The notes beneath the pieces are model-generated. The model had not been told where the DNA came from. It saw only the letters and a list, made by a program, of their open reading frames with translations, and ran no database searches. The position numbers and the translations under genes are program-made. Shown here one piece after another: positions 6,675 through 15,387 of a DNA stretch of 64,000 nucleotides. Location of the stretch: assembly GCA_018268315.1 (NCBI GenBank), contig JAFDWU010000001.1, positions 101,280 through 165,279 of the forward strand, written 5' to 3'. This DNA comes from Armatimonadota bacterium. Its GTDB lineage: Bacteria; Armatimonadota; Fimbriimonadia; Fimbriimonadales; Fimbriimonadaceae. Numbering within the stretch: the stretch's first letter is position 1; the number at the start of each line of letters is the position of its first letter.

Positions 6675-9023
6675 ATGAGATACCTCGCGATCTATCTGGC
6701 GCTATTAACCTTTTCAACCGGCCTGGCGCAGGACGCCACCATCACGCGCGACGGCGTGAAGATAACCCGGGGCGAAGAGAACGCCCTTCTGCTGAAGGTT
6801 TCCGCTACCCGCCTGGCATGGTCGCCCGATGGCGCTTTCCTTGCGATGATCGATGAGGGTCGCAGCACCGTGACGTTGCACTCCTTCGAAACCGGGCTTG
6901 ATACCGTGATTTCAAAGCGGGCAAGCAACGTCCGGTGGTCGCCTAACAGCAAGCGAATCCTCGCCGATTTTGATGGCGCGCTCGGCTGGATAGACATTAG
7001 CGACGGCAGCTACGTGCCGCACATGATTGCCAACGGGGTGCTGCCAGGAACTGCCACCTGGGCGCCCGATGGACACCAGGTTGCCTACGGGCGCGCGGAT
7101 GGTCTTTATGTAATTGGGCTCGATGGCGGCGCGGCGGGACACTGCATCGCGAAGGGGCGGCACGTGGCGGGCACAAGCTGGTCGGACGATGGGCGGATCA
7201 TCGCCCTTGCCGATAGCCAAAGCGGCGTCATGGTGGTACGACCCAATGGCACCGGCCTGCGGCAGATCGCGAACCTCTTGGCGGATTCGGTGGCGTGGTC
7301 TCCCAATGGGCGCTATCTGCTGCTTGGAACCCATGACGGCTGGCAGGCATACGAAGTCGCAAGCGGGCAGCTGAGCCAGATTCAAAGCGAGCCGTTTTCT
7401 GAGCCGCGCTGGACCGGCGGGCAGCGGCTGCTAGTGGCGCAGGGCGGAGTCGTACGCAAACTGCACCTGGGCAATCGCGGCCGCGATGAAGAAATGGGCT
7501 CGCTGGGCGGGGTGAAGTTCTGGGCGCCCAAGCCATTAATGGAGATTTCTGAAGTCACGTCCTCCAGTGGGTTTAAGGGCGCAAGGCGGCCCAGCCCCGG
7601 CGAGATGCGGCTTAACGGGTACATCGAATCGGGCGATTCGCAAGAAGGCGTTTACGTTATGCGGGTGGAGTCGATGGTCGCCGCGAACGGGTACGAGTCG
7701 TTCTATTCGACGCCGGTGGTACAGCACATCGCCTGGACCTCCACTGCCGTGCAAACGGATGGCAAGCGTCAGGCGAAGCTGCAAACCGACGACCTACGCC
7801 CTGGCGACCGGGTTTCCCTGCTGGTGGCAACGCCGAGCAACGAAAAGAACGCGGACCTTTCCATTCACGAGGCGTGGGTGGAAGGCGTTTCCTTCGGCCA
7901 GGACTACTTGCTTTCGCTGAAGGCTTCCCCTCACCTAACAAACCCCTACGTTGAGTACGACGGCATCACCACCGAGCGGGTCGTGGTTCCGCTGGTCTAT
8001 CCGGTGGCGGGCAAGACTTCGTGGGAGGATAGCTTCCTGGCATCGCGCGGCGGCGGATCGCGGCGACATCACGGGCAGGACCTAATGGGCAAGCACATGA
8101 CGCCGCTGGTCGCCTGCTTTGATGGCGTGGTGCGGCTTAGCTCGGGCGGACGACTTAGCGGCAACGAGATTTCACTGGATGGCGATAACGGCTGGCGCGC
8201 TACCTACTGCCACTTGAACGACGACACGCCGGGAACACGCGACCACGCGGGCGGCGATCAGTACGCTTTTGCGCCGGGGCTGGTCTCGGGCATGCACGTC
8301 ACCGCGGGCCAGCTCATCGGCTATATGGGCGATAGCGGCGACGCGCGGGGGACGGGATATCACTTGCACTTTGAGCTGCGGGACTTGGTCGGCGGCGCGA
8401 TTGTGAACGCCGCGCCCTCGCTGAAATCGGCAACTAAACTGACAGCGCCGGTGGCGGTGGTGGCTTCACGCGACTCTCGCGCTTCGTATGCTTCGATGAG
8501 TAGGGGCGGGTACGCGCGATCTCGCAAGATCAGCGATGCGACGATGAGCTATTGGTCGCTGATCACCAAGTACGCGCAGCAAGCCTCTATCGAGCCGGAG
8601 CTGGTGGCGGCGATTATCGAGGTGGAGAGCGGTGGCAACCCCGGAGACCGGTCCTCATCGGGCGCGATGGGACTGATGCAGCTTATGCCCGACAACTGCG
8701 CCGAAGATGGCGTGCTGAATCCATACGACCCCGAGGACAACATTCGCGGCGGGGTGAAGCAGTTCTCGCGGTACCTGAAGCAGTTCAGCGGAGACGTGCA
8801 GAAGGCGCTGATCGCCTATAACGCCGGCCCGGGGCGGGTGCTGAACGGCTCGTGGGTGAATTCGAAGCAGGCGCGGGAGTACGCGCCGAAGGTTTTCGCC
8901 TGCTATCGGGCGCTGAAGGGGACCGCGAGTCAGCCCGCAGCGGGCGATTTGGGGTCGGTTGATGGCACGGATATGCACAAGCAGGATCAGCCCATCGATC
9001 TCGGCGGCTCTGGCGGTCACTAG
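6675..9023 (+). CDS. Secreted three-part wall hydrolase: beta-propeller + M23 endopeptidase + SLT lytic transglycosylase
   Basis: A 782-residue exported protein. It has a signal peptide (RYLAIYLALLTFSTGLAQ), then a TolB/WD40-like propeller region with repeated WSPDG/WSPNG motifs (about residues 30-250), then an M23 metallopeptidase domain. In that domain H465 and D469 of HHGQD and H563/H565 of HLH supply the zinc site. A Goose-type SLT domain follows, with catalytic E651 in EVESGGNP, GLMQLMP, and AYNAGPG. It should cut both peptide cross-links and glycan strands of peptidoglycan. The ATG at 6675 is preferred to an upstream TTG because it starts the signal peptide directly. Domain calls are firm; having both hydrolases on one chain behind a propeller is unusual. 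Confidence 0.87.
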   Translation: MRYLAIYLALLTFSTGLAQDATITRDGVKITRGEENALLLKVSATRLAWSPDGAFLAMIDEGRSTVTLHSFETGLDTVISKRASNVRWSPNSKRILADFDGALGWIDISDGSYVPHMIANGVLPGTATWAPDGHQVAYGRADGLYVIGLDGGAAGHCIAKGRHVAGTSWSDDGRIIALADSQSGVMVVRPNGTGLRQIANLLADSVAWSPNGRYLLLGTHDGWQAYEVASGQLSQIQSEPFSEPRWTGGQRLLVAQGGVVRKLHLGNRGRDEEMGSLGGVKFWAPKPLMEISEVTSSSGFKGARRPSPGEMRLNGYIESGDSQEGVYVMRVESMVAANGYESFYSTPVVQHIAWTSTAVQTDGKRQAKLQTDDLRPGDRVSLLVATPSNEKNADLSIHEAWVEGVSFGQDYLLSLKASPHLTNPYVEYDGITTERVVVPLVYPVAGKTSWEDSFLASRGGGSRRHHGQDLMGKHMTPLVACFDGVVRLSSGGRLSGNEISLDGDNGWRATYCHLNDDTPGTRDHAGGDQYAFAPGLVSGMHVTAGQLIGYMGDSGDARGTGYHLHFELRDLVGGAIVNAAPSLKSATKLTAPVAVVASRDSRASYASMSRGGYARSRKISDATMSYWSLITKYAQQASIEPELVAAIIEVESGGNPGDRSSSGAMGLMQLMPDNCAEDGVLNPYDPEDNIRGGVKQFSRYLKQFSGDVQKALIAYNAGPGRVLNGSWVNSKQAREYAPKVFACYRALKGTASQPAAGDLGSVDGTDMHKQDQPIDLGGSGGH

Positions 9024-9076
9024 TAGCGCCATCGAAGGGGACTATTCTCGGTGAATCAGATATAACCCGACGTGGT

Positions 9077-9556
9077 TCACAGATGAATAACGGGCAAGCC
9101 GAATTGCTTATGAATCCGATCCGCGACGAGGGAGCGGTGGCAGGCGGCGGGAGACTTTTCAACGCAGAACAAGGCCACACGCTCGGCTCCAGAATCCTCA
9201 AGCTGCTGCACGAATGTCGCCAGATCGAATCCATCAAGTACGTCGCTCTGATAAGCCTCAACAAAGCCTGAGCTAAGTTGTTCGCGCTGGCGCTGACCGA
9301 CGTTCATGGCCGCATCGGCCTTGGCTTGTAGCTGCCGAATCTCTTCCGGCGTCGCAAGCTCCTTAACGGCCCGATAAGCAATGTTCAGATCCCGAAGCCT
9401 AGCTTCCAACCTGGCTGCGTTTGCGAAAGCATATTCTGCCCCGCGCACGCCTCTGCGAGCCCGGATATCGCAAAAGACATCGATCTCATGCTTACGAAGC
9501 TTATCAAAGAACTCGGCTTCGGTGGAACCGTACGCGCCAACGGTATAGATCGTCAT
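9077..9556 (-). CDS. DUF488 family protein
   Basis: A 159-residue protein with the DUF488 hallmarks: N-terminal TIYTVGAYGST, CDIRARR near residue 30, and the C-terminal motif FCVEKSPAACHRSLVAD. The conserved Cys and His suggest a catalytic or metal-binding role, but the biochemical function of the family is not settled. GAGAGG about 9 bases before the ATG serves as ribosome binding site. It is transcribed away from the hairpin at 9594-9618 and is convergent with the wall hydrolase. Confidence 0.8.
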   Translation of the reverse strand: MTIYTVGAYGSTEAEFFDKLRKHEIDVFCDIRARRGVRGAEYAFANAARLEARLRDLNIAYRAVKELATPEEIRQLQAKADAAMNVGQRQREQLSSGFVEAYQSDVLDGFDLATFVQQLEDSGAERVALFCVEKSPAACHRSLVADRIHKQFGLPVIHL

Positions 9557-9593
9557 TCGTTACCCTCTCTTACTCCTTATTTATTAGATGCGG

Positions 9594-9618
9594 GACGTGG
9601 CTGCTGAGCAGCCACGTC
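9594..9618. other. Perfect 11-bp hairpin between two minus-strand genes
   Basis: GACGTGGCTGC-TGA-GCAGCCACGTC forms a perfect stem. There is no T-run on either side. It sits just downstream of the ABM-domain gene and upstream of the DUF488 gene, so an mRNA 3'-end structure or a Rho-assisted terminator is plausible. Confidence 0.4.
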
Positions 9619-9630
9619 TAAACGGGCGGG

Positions 9631-9924
9631 TTACTTGGCTCCAAGCAGCTCGATCTGCTCGATGCTTGGGGGGCAGCTGAGCAATTCCGCCGCGTTCGCC
9701 ATTAGCGCCTGACGAATTGGTCCGTTAAGGTGCTTCTGACGTCCCTCCTCGTCGTTAAACGTGTCGAAAACGCCGAACGTGGTGGGCGATAGCTTGAGGG
9801 CGTACCAGTTGATCGTCCCCGGCTCCTGCTTTGCCAATTCCAGCGCATTAACGAGGAACTTCGCGACCTCGTCTTCCTTTCCAGGCTTGGCTTCGATGCG
9901 TGCAAATAAGGCTAGTTTTATCAT
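9631..9924 (-). CDS. Antibiotic biosynthesis monooxygenase (ABM) domain protein
   Basis: A 97-residue ferredoxin-like alpha/beta protein of the ABM/YgiN type: IKLALFARIEAKPGKEDE, then LAKQEPGTINWYALKL, then FDTFNDEEGRQKHLNG. These dimeric proteins oxidise quinols or act on reactive small molecules; the substrate cannot be told from sequence. The ATG at 9924 is preferred over one at 9954 because GGAGAAAAG stands right before it. It is divergent from the GlxA-type regulator, which may control it. Confidence 0.82.
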   Translation of the reverse strand: MIKLALFARIEAKPGKEDEVAKFLVNALELAKQEPGTINWYALKLSPTTFGVFDTFNDEEGRQKHLNGPIRQALMANAAELLSCPPSIEQIELLGAK

Positions 9925-10055
9925 TCTTTTCTCCATGTTCCGAGTTCTCACCAAGGGCGAGGGAACGGGTTCATTGTGGTTGGACAGGTGCTAGTCTGCC
10001 TATTGGCAAGAGCGACATCTTTAGTATCGATTGCGTCACCAGATGGAATTTGAAT

Positions 10056-10095
10056 AGGAGAAAGCGCCAAGATGCTTTTGAGCGATGAAAATTGA
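10056..10095 (+). promoter_or_regulatory. Seven-codon leader frame overlapping the regulator start
   Basis: AGGAG at 10056-10060 is well placed for an ATG at 10072 that encodes MLLSDEN and stops at 10095. This tiny frame overlaps the regulator ATG at 10085 in another frame. It may couple or throttle translation of the regulator, or it may be chance. Confidence 0.3.
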
Positions 10096-11068
10096 CGTGA
10101 TTGCCCTAAATGGCGTTTTTGATACCGGCCTGGCGGCGGTGCTCGATGCCTTCCAAACTGCCAACGATCTGACGGTCCCTCTTGGGCTAAGCTCGGTCTC
10201 CTTCGATGTCACGGTGGTGGGACTTCGACGCCAAGTGCACACCGGGCAAGGGTTCAAGATTCCGGTAACTCGTGCGGATGGCCGCACGCCGCCCGATTGG
10301 GTGATCGTGCCCGCAATTGGTCAACGAGCGCCCGAGCCCTTGGCGGCCGCGCTTTCGACCCCCGAGGTTCGCGACGCTGTCCGCCTTTTGAGAAAATGGG
10401 GAGATCAAGGAGTCAATCTCGCCGCGGCATGCATCGGCACATTCATCGCCGCCGAATCAGGCCTGCTCAATGGCGAGGCGGCAACGACGACGTGGTGGCT
10501 CGCTCCTTATTTCCATCAACGCTACCCCCTTGTTCGACTCCAGAGCGGCCGCATGCTTGTGCACTCGGGCCGAGTCCTCACCGCCGGCGCGGCTCTTAGC
10601 CACATGGATATGGCGCTCTGGCTCATCCGTCAGGCAAGCTTGGTCCTTGCTGAAACGACCGCGCGGTACCTGATCGTTGACTCGCGTCCAGCGCAGTCTG
10701 CTTACGCGATCAGCAATCACCTTGTTCACTCTGATCCTCTCGTTCAAAAGTATGAGGAGTGGGCTCGCGGCCACCTTGCCAGCGGCTTCTCTCTTCAAGC
10801 GGCCGCCAGCGAGGTGGGAGTAAGCAAGCGAACGCTCGAGAGGCGTCTCCGGGCCGTTCTTGGGAAAAGCCCGCTCTCCTACTTTCAAGACCTAAGGATT
10901 GAGCACGCAGTGCATGTTCTACGGACATCAGGCGATAGCATGGAGAAGGTCGCCGAAGCGGTTGGCTATCAGGATAGCGTTACCCTGCGGAATCTCATCA
11001 AGAGCCGAATCGGTCGGGGCATCCGCGAGATCCGTGCTGAGCGCATTGATGGGGGCGAGTCAGCCTGA
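10085..11068 (+). CDS. GlxA-type transcriptional regulator (DJ-1/PfpI + AraC HTH)
   Basis: A 327-residue regulator. The N-terminal DJ-1/PfpI domain (about residues 1-190) carries the elbow cysteine in NLAAACIGTFIAAESG. The C-terminal AraC-type DNA-binding domain (about 215-320) has two helix-turn-helix units, with SKRTLERRL in the first and EKVAEAVGYQDSVTLRNL in the second. Such proteins sense small ligands and often act on a neighbour; the divergent ABM gene is the obvious candidate. Ligand unknown. Confidence 0.88.
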   Translation: MKIDVIALNGVFDTGLAAVLDAFQTANDLTVPLGLSSVSFDVTVVGLRRQVHTGQGFKIPVTRADGRTPPDWVIVPAIGQRAPEPLAAALSTPEVRDAVRLLRKWGDQGVNLAAACIGTFIAAESGLLNGEAATTTWWLAPYFHQRYPLVRLQSGRMLVHSGRVLTAGAALSHMDMALWLIRQASLVLAETTARYLIVDSRPAQSAYAISNHLVHSDPLVQKYEEWARGHLASGFSLQAAASEVGVSKRTLERRLRAVLGKSPLSYFQDLRIEHAVHVLRTSGDSMEKVAEAVGYQDSVTLRNLIKSRIGRGIREIRAERIDGGESA

Positions 11069-11111
11069 CGCTGCCCGACTCCCATGAGCCTTGGGAATAG
11101 CCAAGTGCGAT

Positions 11112-13895
11112 TCAGTTTTCGGGAAACAGAATCTTCGCCATCTGCTCCGCGTACTTCTGAGTTGTGTAGCGCTCCGATAGCTCGATTAGCGCCTCTGCGT
11201 GGGTTTGCGCGGTTTCCGGCGAGTTCACGTAAGCCCGAATCGCCTCCACGTACTGGCGAACGTTCTCGCGATCCGCGATGTGCTTGGAAACCGTGTCCGG
11301 CAGGACCTCCGCCACCGCGCTGTTGACGGTGGGCGTGATGATGGGCAAGCCGACCGCCATCGCCTCATAGACCACGATCGGGATGCCCTCGAACCGCGAG
11401 GTCATCAACAGGCAATCGGTGGTGCGGAAGAGCTCGGTGGGGTCGTCCACCGCGCCAAGGAAGTCGATCACGTCGCTAACCCCTGCCCGTGCAGCCGCGC
11501 TCTTGGTCTCCTCCAGCAGCGGACCCGCGCCCGCCATCACCAAGCGAACATCACTGCCAAACTCCGCCTTGCAGGCTTGCATTACGCTGACCGCCATCTC
11601 CGGGTCCTTCTGGTAAGCAAAGCGCCCGATCCAGAGCAGCGTGTACGGCTTCTTGGTAAAGCGGGGGGCTCGCAGGGGAATCCAGCGCGTGGGGTCGACG
11701 CCCAGGTAGGTAACCGACACCTTCGCCTCCGAAATGTAGCACTTATCGGTCAGATCGTCGGCCAGGAACTGGGAGATGACGGTGAACTGATCGATGATGC
11801 TGCCGACGTTCCCTGCCGCATACGCGTGGAACCCAAATCGGCTAAGTTTGTGGGTCTTTTCATCCACGAAATAGTCGTAGTTGTGGTGCTGGGTCACCAC
11901 CCGACAGCTTTTCAGCAACTCATCCCGTTTCAGGTTCGGCAGCGCGTCATAGGCGGCGAAGCTGTTCATGATCAGCATCGCATCGGGTGCGGTGCGCTTG
12001 ACGAGATCGTAGAAAGCGTCGCTGCGCTTATCCCACGGCATGTGGAACACGGAGAAAACCGATTCGACGTGCGGCAGCACCTGATCCGCCCAGGCATATT
12101 CGGCATCGACGGAGAAAACGAGGTGAATGCTTAGATCGGGAATCAACCCGGGCAGGAGCTGAAGCAGGTCGATAATCGCGCGATCCGCGCCCCCATGGGT
12201 GATGTAAGGGACCGCGACCATCAGCACCTTCTTCTTGTCGCCCACCGGGCGTCTGCGCGTGTAAAGCGGGTACTCGTGCGAATAGGCGAGAGCGTTGAGT
12301 TCAGAACCAAACAGCTCGTCGTTGTCATCGAAGAACGAGTTCAGGTCGCTCGTCCGGCCAAACGAGTGCATGAACTTATTGCGTCTCGCATCCGGCAGCG
12401 GAAGCGGACCGAGTTCGGGAATCTTTACGTCCTCGGCATCCGCAGCAGGATCGTTCACCACCATTTCCGCCACCGGCACCAGGCCCTTATCAATCTTCAC
12501 TGGACGACCCATCAAGCGCCGGAGCGTGCGGGCAAAGCCGCTGTCGGAAATCAGCTTGTCGTGGGCTTCAGGCCCGATGAGGGCGCGAAGCAGCTTGTTG
12601 TAGCTGCTGAAGAACTCCACCGCCGCCATCCGAGCGATCTGCTTTCGGGTGGGAGGACCGGTAATCACCGGCTCCTTCGGCTCTTCCTCGGTTATCTTGT
12701 GAACGGAGTAGGCGCTCGTCCCGGCGGCAACCGTGATGAAGCCCTGATTCTTGGGGTAGCTGCTTGCCAGCGCCTGGCCGAGCCCTTCGAAGCTGCGGTT
12801 CTTTCGCACCAAATCGCGATGATCGTGAACGGCGATGTTGTCAAGAATCACGCCCACAACCTGCACGTTTGCAACCTGATCCGGGTAGAACACGCCCGGA
12901 TAGGCTCGTCCGGCTTGATCCACCGCCAGCCAAATAACGTTAGCCTTCCCCGCCCAGCCTTCAAGCGACATCGCGAGCTTTTCCAGCAGATACCGGTCGT
13001 TGCGGAAGGCGTCGCCAAGCGCCTTCTTATCGAAGGCGACAAGAAGCCCGCGGCCTCGCACGAACCTATCTTGAGTGGAGGCGTCGTACTGGGCGAAATC
13101 GCCGAAGGTTTGGTCGTCAAGGCAGGTCAGCCACTCGGCATCTTCCGGAACCAGGAAGCAAGGGGCCCACTTCTTCTTGATGGCAAGCCGCTTGGAGAGG
13201 TCCTTGAAAACAGGTAACTCGTGGATCTGCGCCATGATTTGCCCGCGGCGCATGTCGCTGTAGGCAAGCATGGAAAAGCCCCAATAGCGATAGATAAAGA
13301 GCTGCTTGCGGATGGCCATGCCAACCAGGCCGTGCTCGGCGCACGCCTGGATGTAGTACTGCCAGTCCTCATACCCCATCTTCATGTGCTCGCCGTAAAG
13401 CGGGCCGGCGGAATCCGGGTGGCGGAAGCAGACGTTGCTGCCCATGATGTTGCGGAACAGCAGCAGATAGGCGTTGAAATCGGGCAGGTGGTGGATGTAG
13501 CGCTTAAGGCCAAATCGCTCGATATCCCCGTAGAAGATGGAGATCGAGGGGTTCTTGGTGATGGCGTCGATGTACGAAGCGATCGACTCGGGGTGCATCT
13601 TATCGTCGGCGTCCAGGGTGACAATCCAGTTCCCTTTCGCCTCACGGATGCCGGTGTTGCGCGCGCCCGGCAGGCCCTTGTTCTCCTGGCGGACGACGCG
13701 GACCGGCGAACCCCAGTCCATGGCGCAGTACTCCTGAATCTTGTGCACCGAATAGGGGTCGGTGCTGCCATCGTCCACAACGATGGTCTCGAATGGCTTA
13801 ACGGTTTGCTCGGCGATGCTGCCAAGGCAGTCGCGCAGGAACTGGCCCTGGTTGTAGCACGGCACCACTACGCTTATTCGAATCTCGGAATCCAT
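11112..13895 (-). CDS. Bifunctional glycosyltransferase, GT2 + GT4
   Basis: A 927-residue protein fusing two glycosyltransferases. The N-terminal GT2 domain shows ISVVVPCYNQGQFLRDCL and IVVDDGSTD, then a DADD metal-binding motif near residue 97. The C-terminal GT4 domain shows LLWIGRFAYQKDPEMA, then RFEGIPIVVYEAMAVGLPII with the donor-binding glutamates. About 300 residues of unassigned sequence lie between them. It probably builds a surface polysaccharide or glycolipid with two linkages. A GTG two codons upstream (13901) is an alternative start; a TATCCT element lies 11 bases before that GTG. Confidence 0.87.
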   Translation of the reverse strand: MDSEIRISVVVPCYNQGQFLRDCLGSIAEQTVKPFETIVVDDGSTDPYSVHKIQEYCAMDWGSPVRVVRQENKGLPGARNTGIREAKGNWIVTLDADDKMHPESIASYIDAITKNPSISIFYGDIERFGLKRYIHHLPDFNAYLLLFRNIMGSNVCFRHPDSAGPLYGEHMKMGYEDWQYYIQACAEHGLVGMAIRKQLFIYRYWGFSMLAYSDMRRGQIMAQIHELPVFKDLSKRLAIKKKWAPCFLVPEDAEWLTCLDDQTFGDFAQYDASTQDRFVRGRGLLVAFDKKALGDAFRNDRYLLEKLAMSLEGWAGKANVIWLAVDQAGRAYPGVFYPDQVANVQVVGVILDNIAVHDHRDLVRKNRSFEGLGQALASSYPKNQGFITVAAGTSAYSVHKITEEEPKEPVITGPPTRKQIARMAAVEFFSSYNKLLRALIGPEAHDKLISDSGFARTLRRLMGRPVKIDKGLVPVAEMVVNDPAADAEDVKIPELGPLPLPDARRNKFMHSFGRTSDLNSFFDDNDELFGSELNALAYSHEYPLYTRRRPVGDKKKVLMVAVPYITHGGADRAIIDLLQLLPGLIPDLSIHLVFSVDAEYAWADQVLPHVESVFSVFHMPWDKRSDAFYDLVKRTAPDAMLIMNSFAAYDALPNLKRDELLKSCRVVTQHHNYDYFVDEKTHKLSRFGFHAYAAGNVGSIIDQFTVISQFLADDLTDKCYISEAKVSVTYLGVDPTRWIPLRAPRFTKKPYTLLWIGRFAYQKDPEMAVSVMQACKAEFGSDVRLVMAGAGPLLEETKSAAARAGVSDVIDFLGAVDDPTELFRTTDCLLMTSRFEGIPIVVYEAMAVGLPIITPTVNSAVAEVLPDTVSKHIADRENVRQYVEAIRAYVNSPETAQTHAEALIELSERYTTQKYAEQMAKILFPEN

Positions 13896-13901
13896 CCCCA
13901 C

Positions 13902-13934
13902 GGCGAGCCTGTAGGATACCTTTCGAACTTAAGT
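13902..13934. repeat. Promoter-bearing direct repeat, copy A
   Basis: About 33 bases nearly identical to 14222-14254, centred on GCCTGTAGGATACCTTTCGA. On the minus strand it reads GGTATCCT just before the GT2-GT4 start, so this copy looks like that gene's promoter. Confidence 0.7.
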
Positions 13935-13991
13935 CGGCTGGCGTGGAATATCTCCACCACTCCGGTTGAACGTCTAACCCACATACATTGC

Positions 13992-13997
13992 TATAAT
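13992..13997 (+). promoter_or_regulatory. -10 element of the small repeat-flanked gene
   Basis: TATAAT lies 6 bases before the ATG at 14004, which predicts a leaderless transcript. Confidence 0.55.
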
Positions 13998-14003
13998 AAC
14001 TAT

Positions 14004-14222
14004 ATGGCTCCAGTAGTACTTCAACAGATTGGCATAGAGGCAACAGGCGTGGCAAACAGGGCAGCAGCAATGAATCAGGTGATCGCAAGAAACGTACAGC
14101 AGGCGGCTGGTCAACATATGCACGCAAACTCGCAGGATCTTGGGCAACTTGCGGCCGACCTTTCCATTCTTGCCACAAGCCTCGCAAATCTATGCCAGGC
14201 GCTTGCGGTCCAGCAAGGTTAG
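14004..14222 (+). CDS. Small helical protein of unknown function
   Basis: A 72-residue protein I do not recognise. It is Ala- and Gln-rich with no predicted membrane segment and probably two amphipathic helices (AAAMNQVIARNVQQAAG; LGQLAADLSILATSLANL). One cysteine is near the C-terminus. A consensus TATAAT stands 6 bases upstream and no ribosome binding site is visible, so the mRNA is probably leaderless. The gene is flanked by two copies of a 33-base repeat and lies between the divergently irrelevant minus-strand genes for GT2-GT4 and LeuB. A short coding frame could arise by chance; the exact promoter spacing is the main support. Confidence 0.5.
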   Translation: MAPVVLQQIGIEATGVANRAAAMNQVIARNVQQAAGQHMHANSQDLGQLAADLSILATSLANLCQALAVQQG

Positions 14223-14254
14223 GCAAGCCTGTAGGATACCTTTCGAGTTTAAGC
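14222..14254. repeat. Promoter-bearing direct repeat, copy B
   Basis: Second copy, offset by exactly 320 bases from copy A. It overlaps the stop of the small gene and the stop of leuB. On the minus strand it also carries GGTATCCT, which would start a transcript antisense to the small gene. Confidence 0.7.
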
Positions 14255-15322
14255 TTGAACGGCTTTCGAAATGGCGTCGCCCATTTGGCTTGTTCCCACC
14301 AACGTCATGCCTTCGGTGAAGATGTCTCCTGTGCGCAAGCGGCTTTCCAGCACCTTCTCGACCGCACTCTCGATTCGGGCGGCGACGGCGTCCTCGCCGA
14401 ACGTGTACTGAAGCATCATCGCGGCGCTTAGGATAGTGGCGATTGGGTTTGCCTTGCCCTGCCCTGCAATATCGGGTGCGGAGCCGTGAATCGGCTCGTA
14501 CAGGCCAAACACCTTGCCGCTCGCCTTGGCGTCGCTTAGCGAAGCGGAGGGCAGGAGGCCAAGCGATCCGGTGATCATCGAGGCTTCATCGCTCAGGATG
14601 TCGCCGAACATGTTCTCCGTCAGGATTACATCGAATTGCTGCGGCGTTCGCACCAGTTGCATCGCGCAGTTATCCACCAGCATGTGACTGAGCTTGACGT
14701 CCGGGTACTGCGGCGCAATTTCGTTCACCACTTCCCTCCACAGGCGGCTGCACTCCAGCACGTTCGCCTTGTCTACGCTCACGACTTCTTTGCGGCGCTG
14801 GCGCGCGATCTCGAACGCGCGGTGGGTAATTCGCTCAACCTCGTGGCGGCTGTAGACCATGGTATCGATGGCGCGGTTTCCACCTTCTTGGCGCTCTCGC
14901 GGGCGGCCAAAGTAGATGCCGCCAGTCAGTTCGCGCATTACGACCAAGTCGATTTTGGGATTGCCCTTTAGCGGGCAGGCATCGGCAAGCGCGGGGATCA
15001 TCTTCGCCGGTCGGACGTTCGCGTAAAGGTTCAATTCCGCACGCAATGGCAGGAGCGCGCCGACTTCAGGGCGCATCGAGACCGGTTCGATCTTGTCCCA
15101 CATGGGGCCACCGACTGCTCCGAGCAGTACTGCATCGCTTTGCTTGCAAAGCTCAAGGGTCTCGGCGGGGAGCGGATGCCCCTTCGCGTCGTACGCCGCG
15201 CCGCCAACGAGGGCTTCGGTGAACTCAAAAGCGAGTCCGGTGGCTTTAAGGACCTTTACGGCCTCCGTCACAACTTCGGGCCCGATTCCATCGCCGGGCA
15301 AGACGGCTACGCGATACGACAT
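14249..15322 (-). CDS. leuB: 3-isopropylmalate dehydrogenase
   Basis: Oxidatively decarboxylates 3-isopropylmalate in leucine synthesis, using NAD and Mg/Mn. The 357-residue protein starts with [12 protein letters not shown], carries the substrate arginines in the [13 protein letters not shown] region, and has the metal-binding aspartates in [15 protein letters not shown] and [10 protein letters not shown]. The NAD-binding region ends [18 protein letters not shown], the LeuB form. CATAAT lies 8 bases before the ATG. No other leu genes are nearby. Confidence 0.96.
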   Translation of the reverse strand: MSYRVAVLPGDGIGPEVVTEAVKVLKATGLAFEFTEALVGGAAYDAKGHPLPAETLELCKQSDAVLLGAVGGPMWDKIEPVSMRPEVGALLPLRAELNLYANVRPAKMIPALADACPLKGNPKIDLVVMRELTGGIYFGRPRERQEGGNRAIDTMVYSRHEVERITHRAFEIARQRRKEVVSVDKANVLECSRLWREVVNEIAPQYPDVKLSHMLVDNCAMQLVRTPQQFDVILTENMFGDILSDEASMITGSLGLLPSASLSDAKASGKVFGLYEPIHGSAPDIAGQGKANPIATILSAAMMLQYTFGEDAVAARIESAVEKVLESRLRTGDIFTEGMTLVGTSQMGDAISKAVQA

Positions 15323-15330
15323 GACACCCG

Positions 15331-15382
15331 ATTATGCGGGATGCGGCGCGCCGCTTGCCAAGTTCCCCGCGGGAGCCATAAT
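15331..15382. promoter_or_regulatory. Divergent -10 elements, leuB / murI
   Basis: CATAAT on the minus strand (15336-15331) is 8 bases from the leuB ATG. CATAAT on the plus strand (15377-15382) is 5 bases from the murI GTG. Neither gene has a clear ribosome binding site. Confidence 0.45.
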
Positions 15383-15387
15383 TAAGC

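Noticed and set aside
9594-9618. Perfect hairpin as an insertion-sequence end
   Set aside because: It is a single local palindrome with no partner copy, no transposase and no target duplication nearby.
11199-13217. Two long plus-strand open frames opposite the glycosyltransferase gene
   Set aside because: Composition is His/Arg-rich with no motif, and the opposite strand has full GT2 and GT4 domains.
13221-14222. Long plus-strand open frame antisense to the GT2-GT4 gene
   Set aside because: It is the codon shadow of a well-supported minus-strand enzyme. Only its last 72 codons, after the TATAAT at 13992, are kept as a possible gene.
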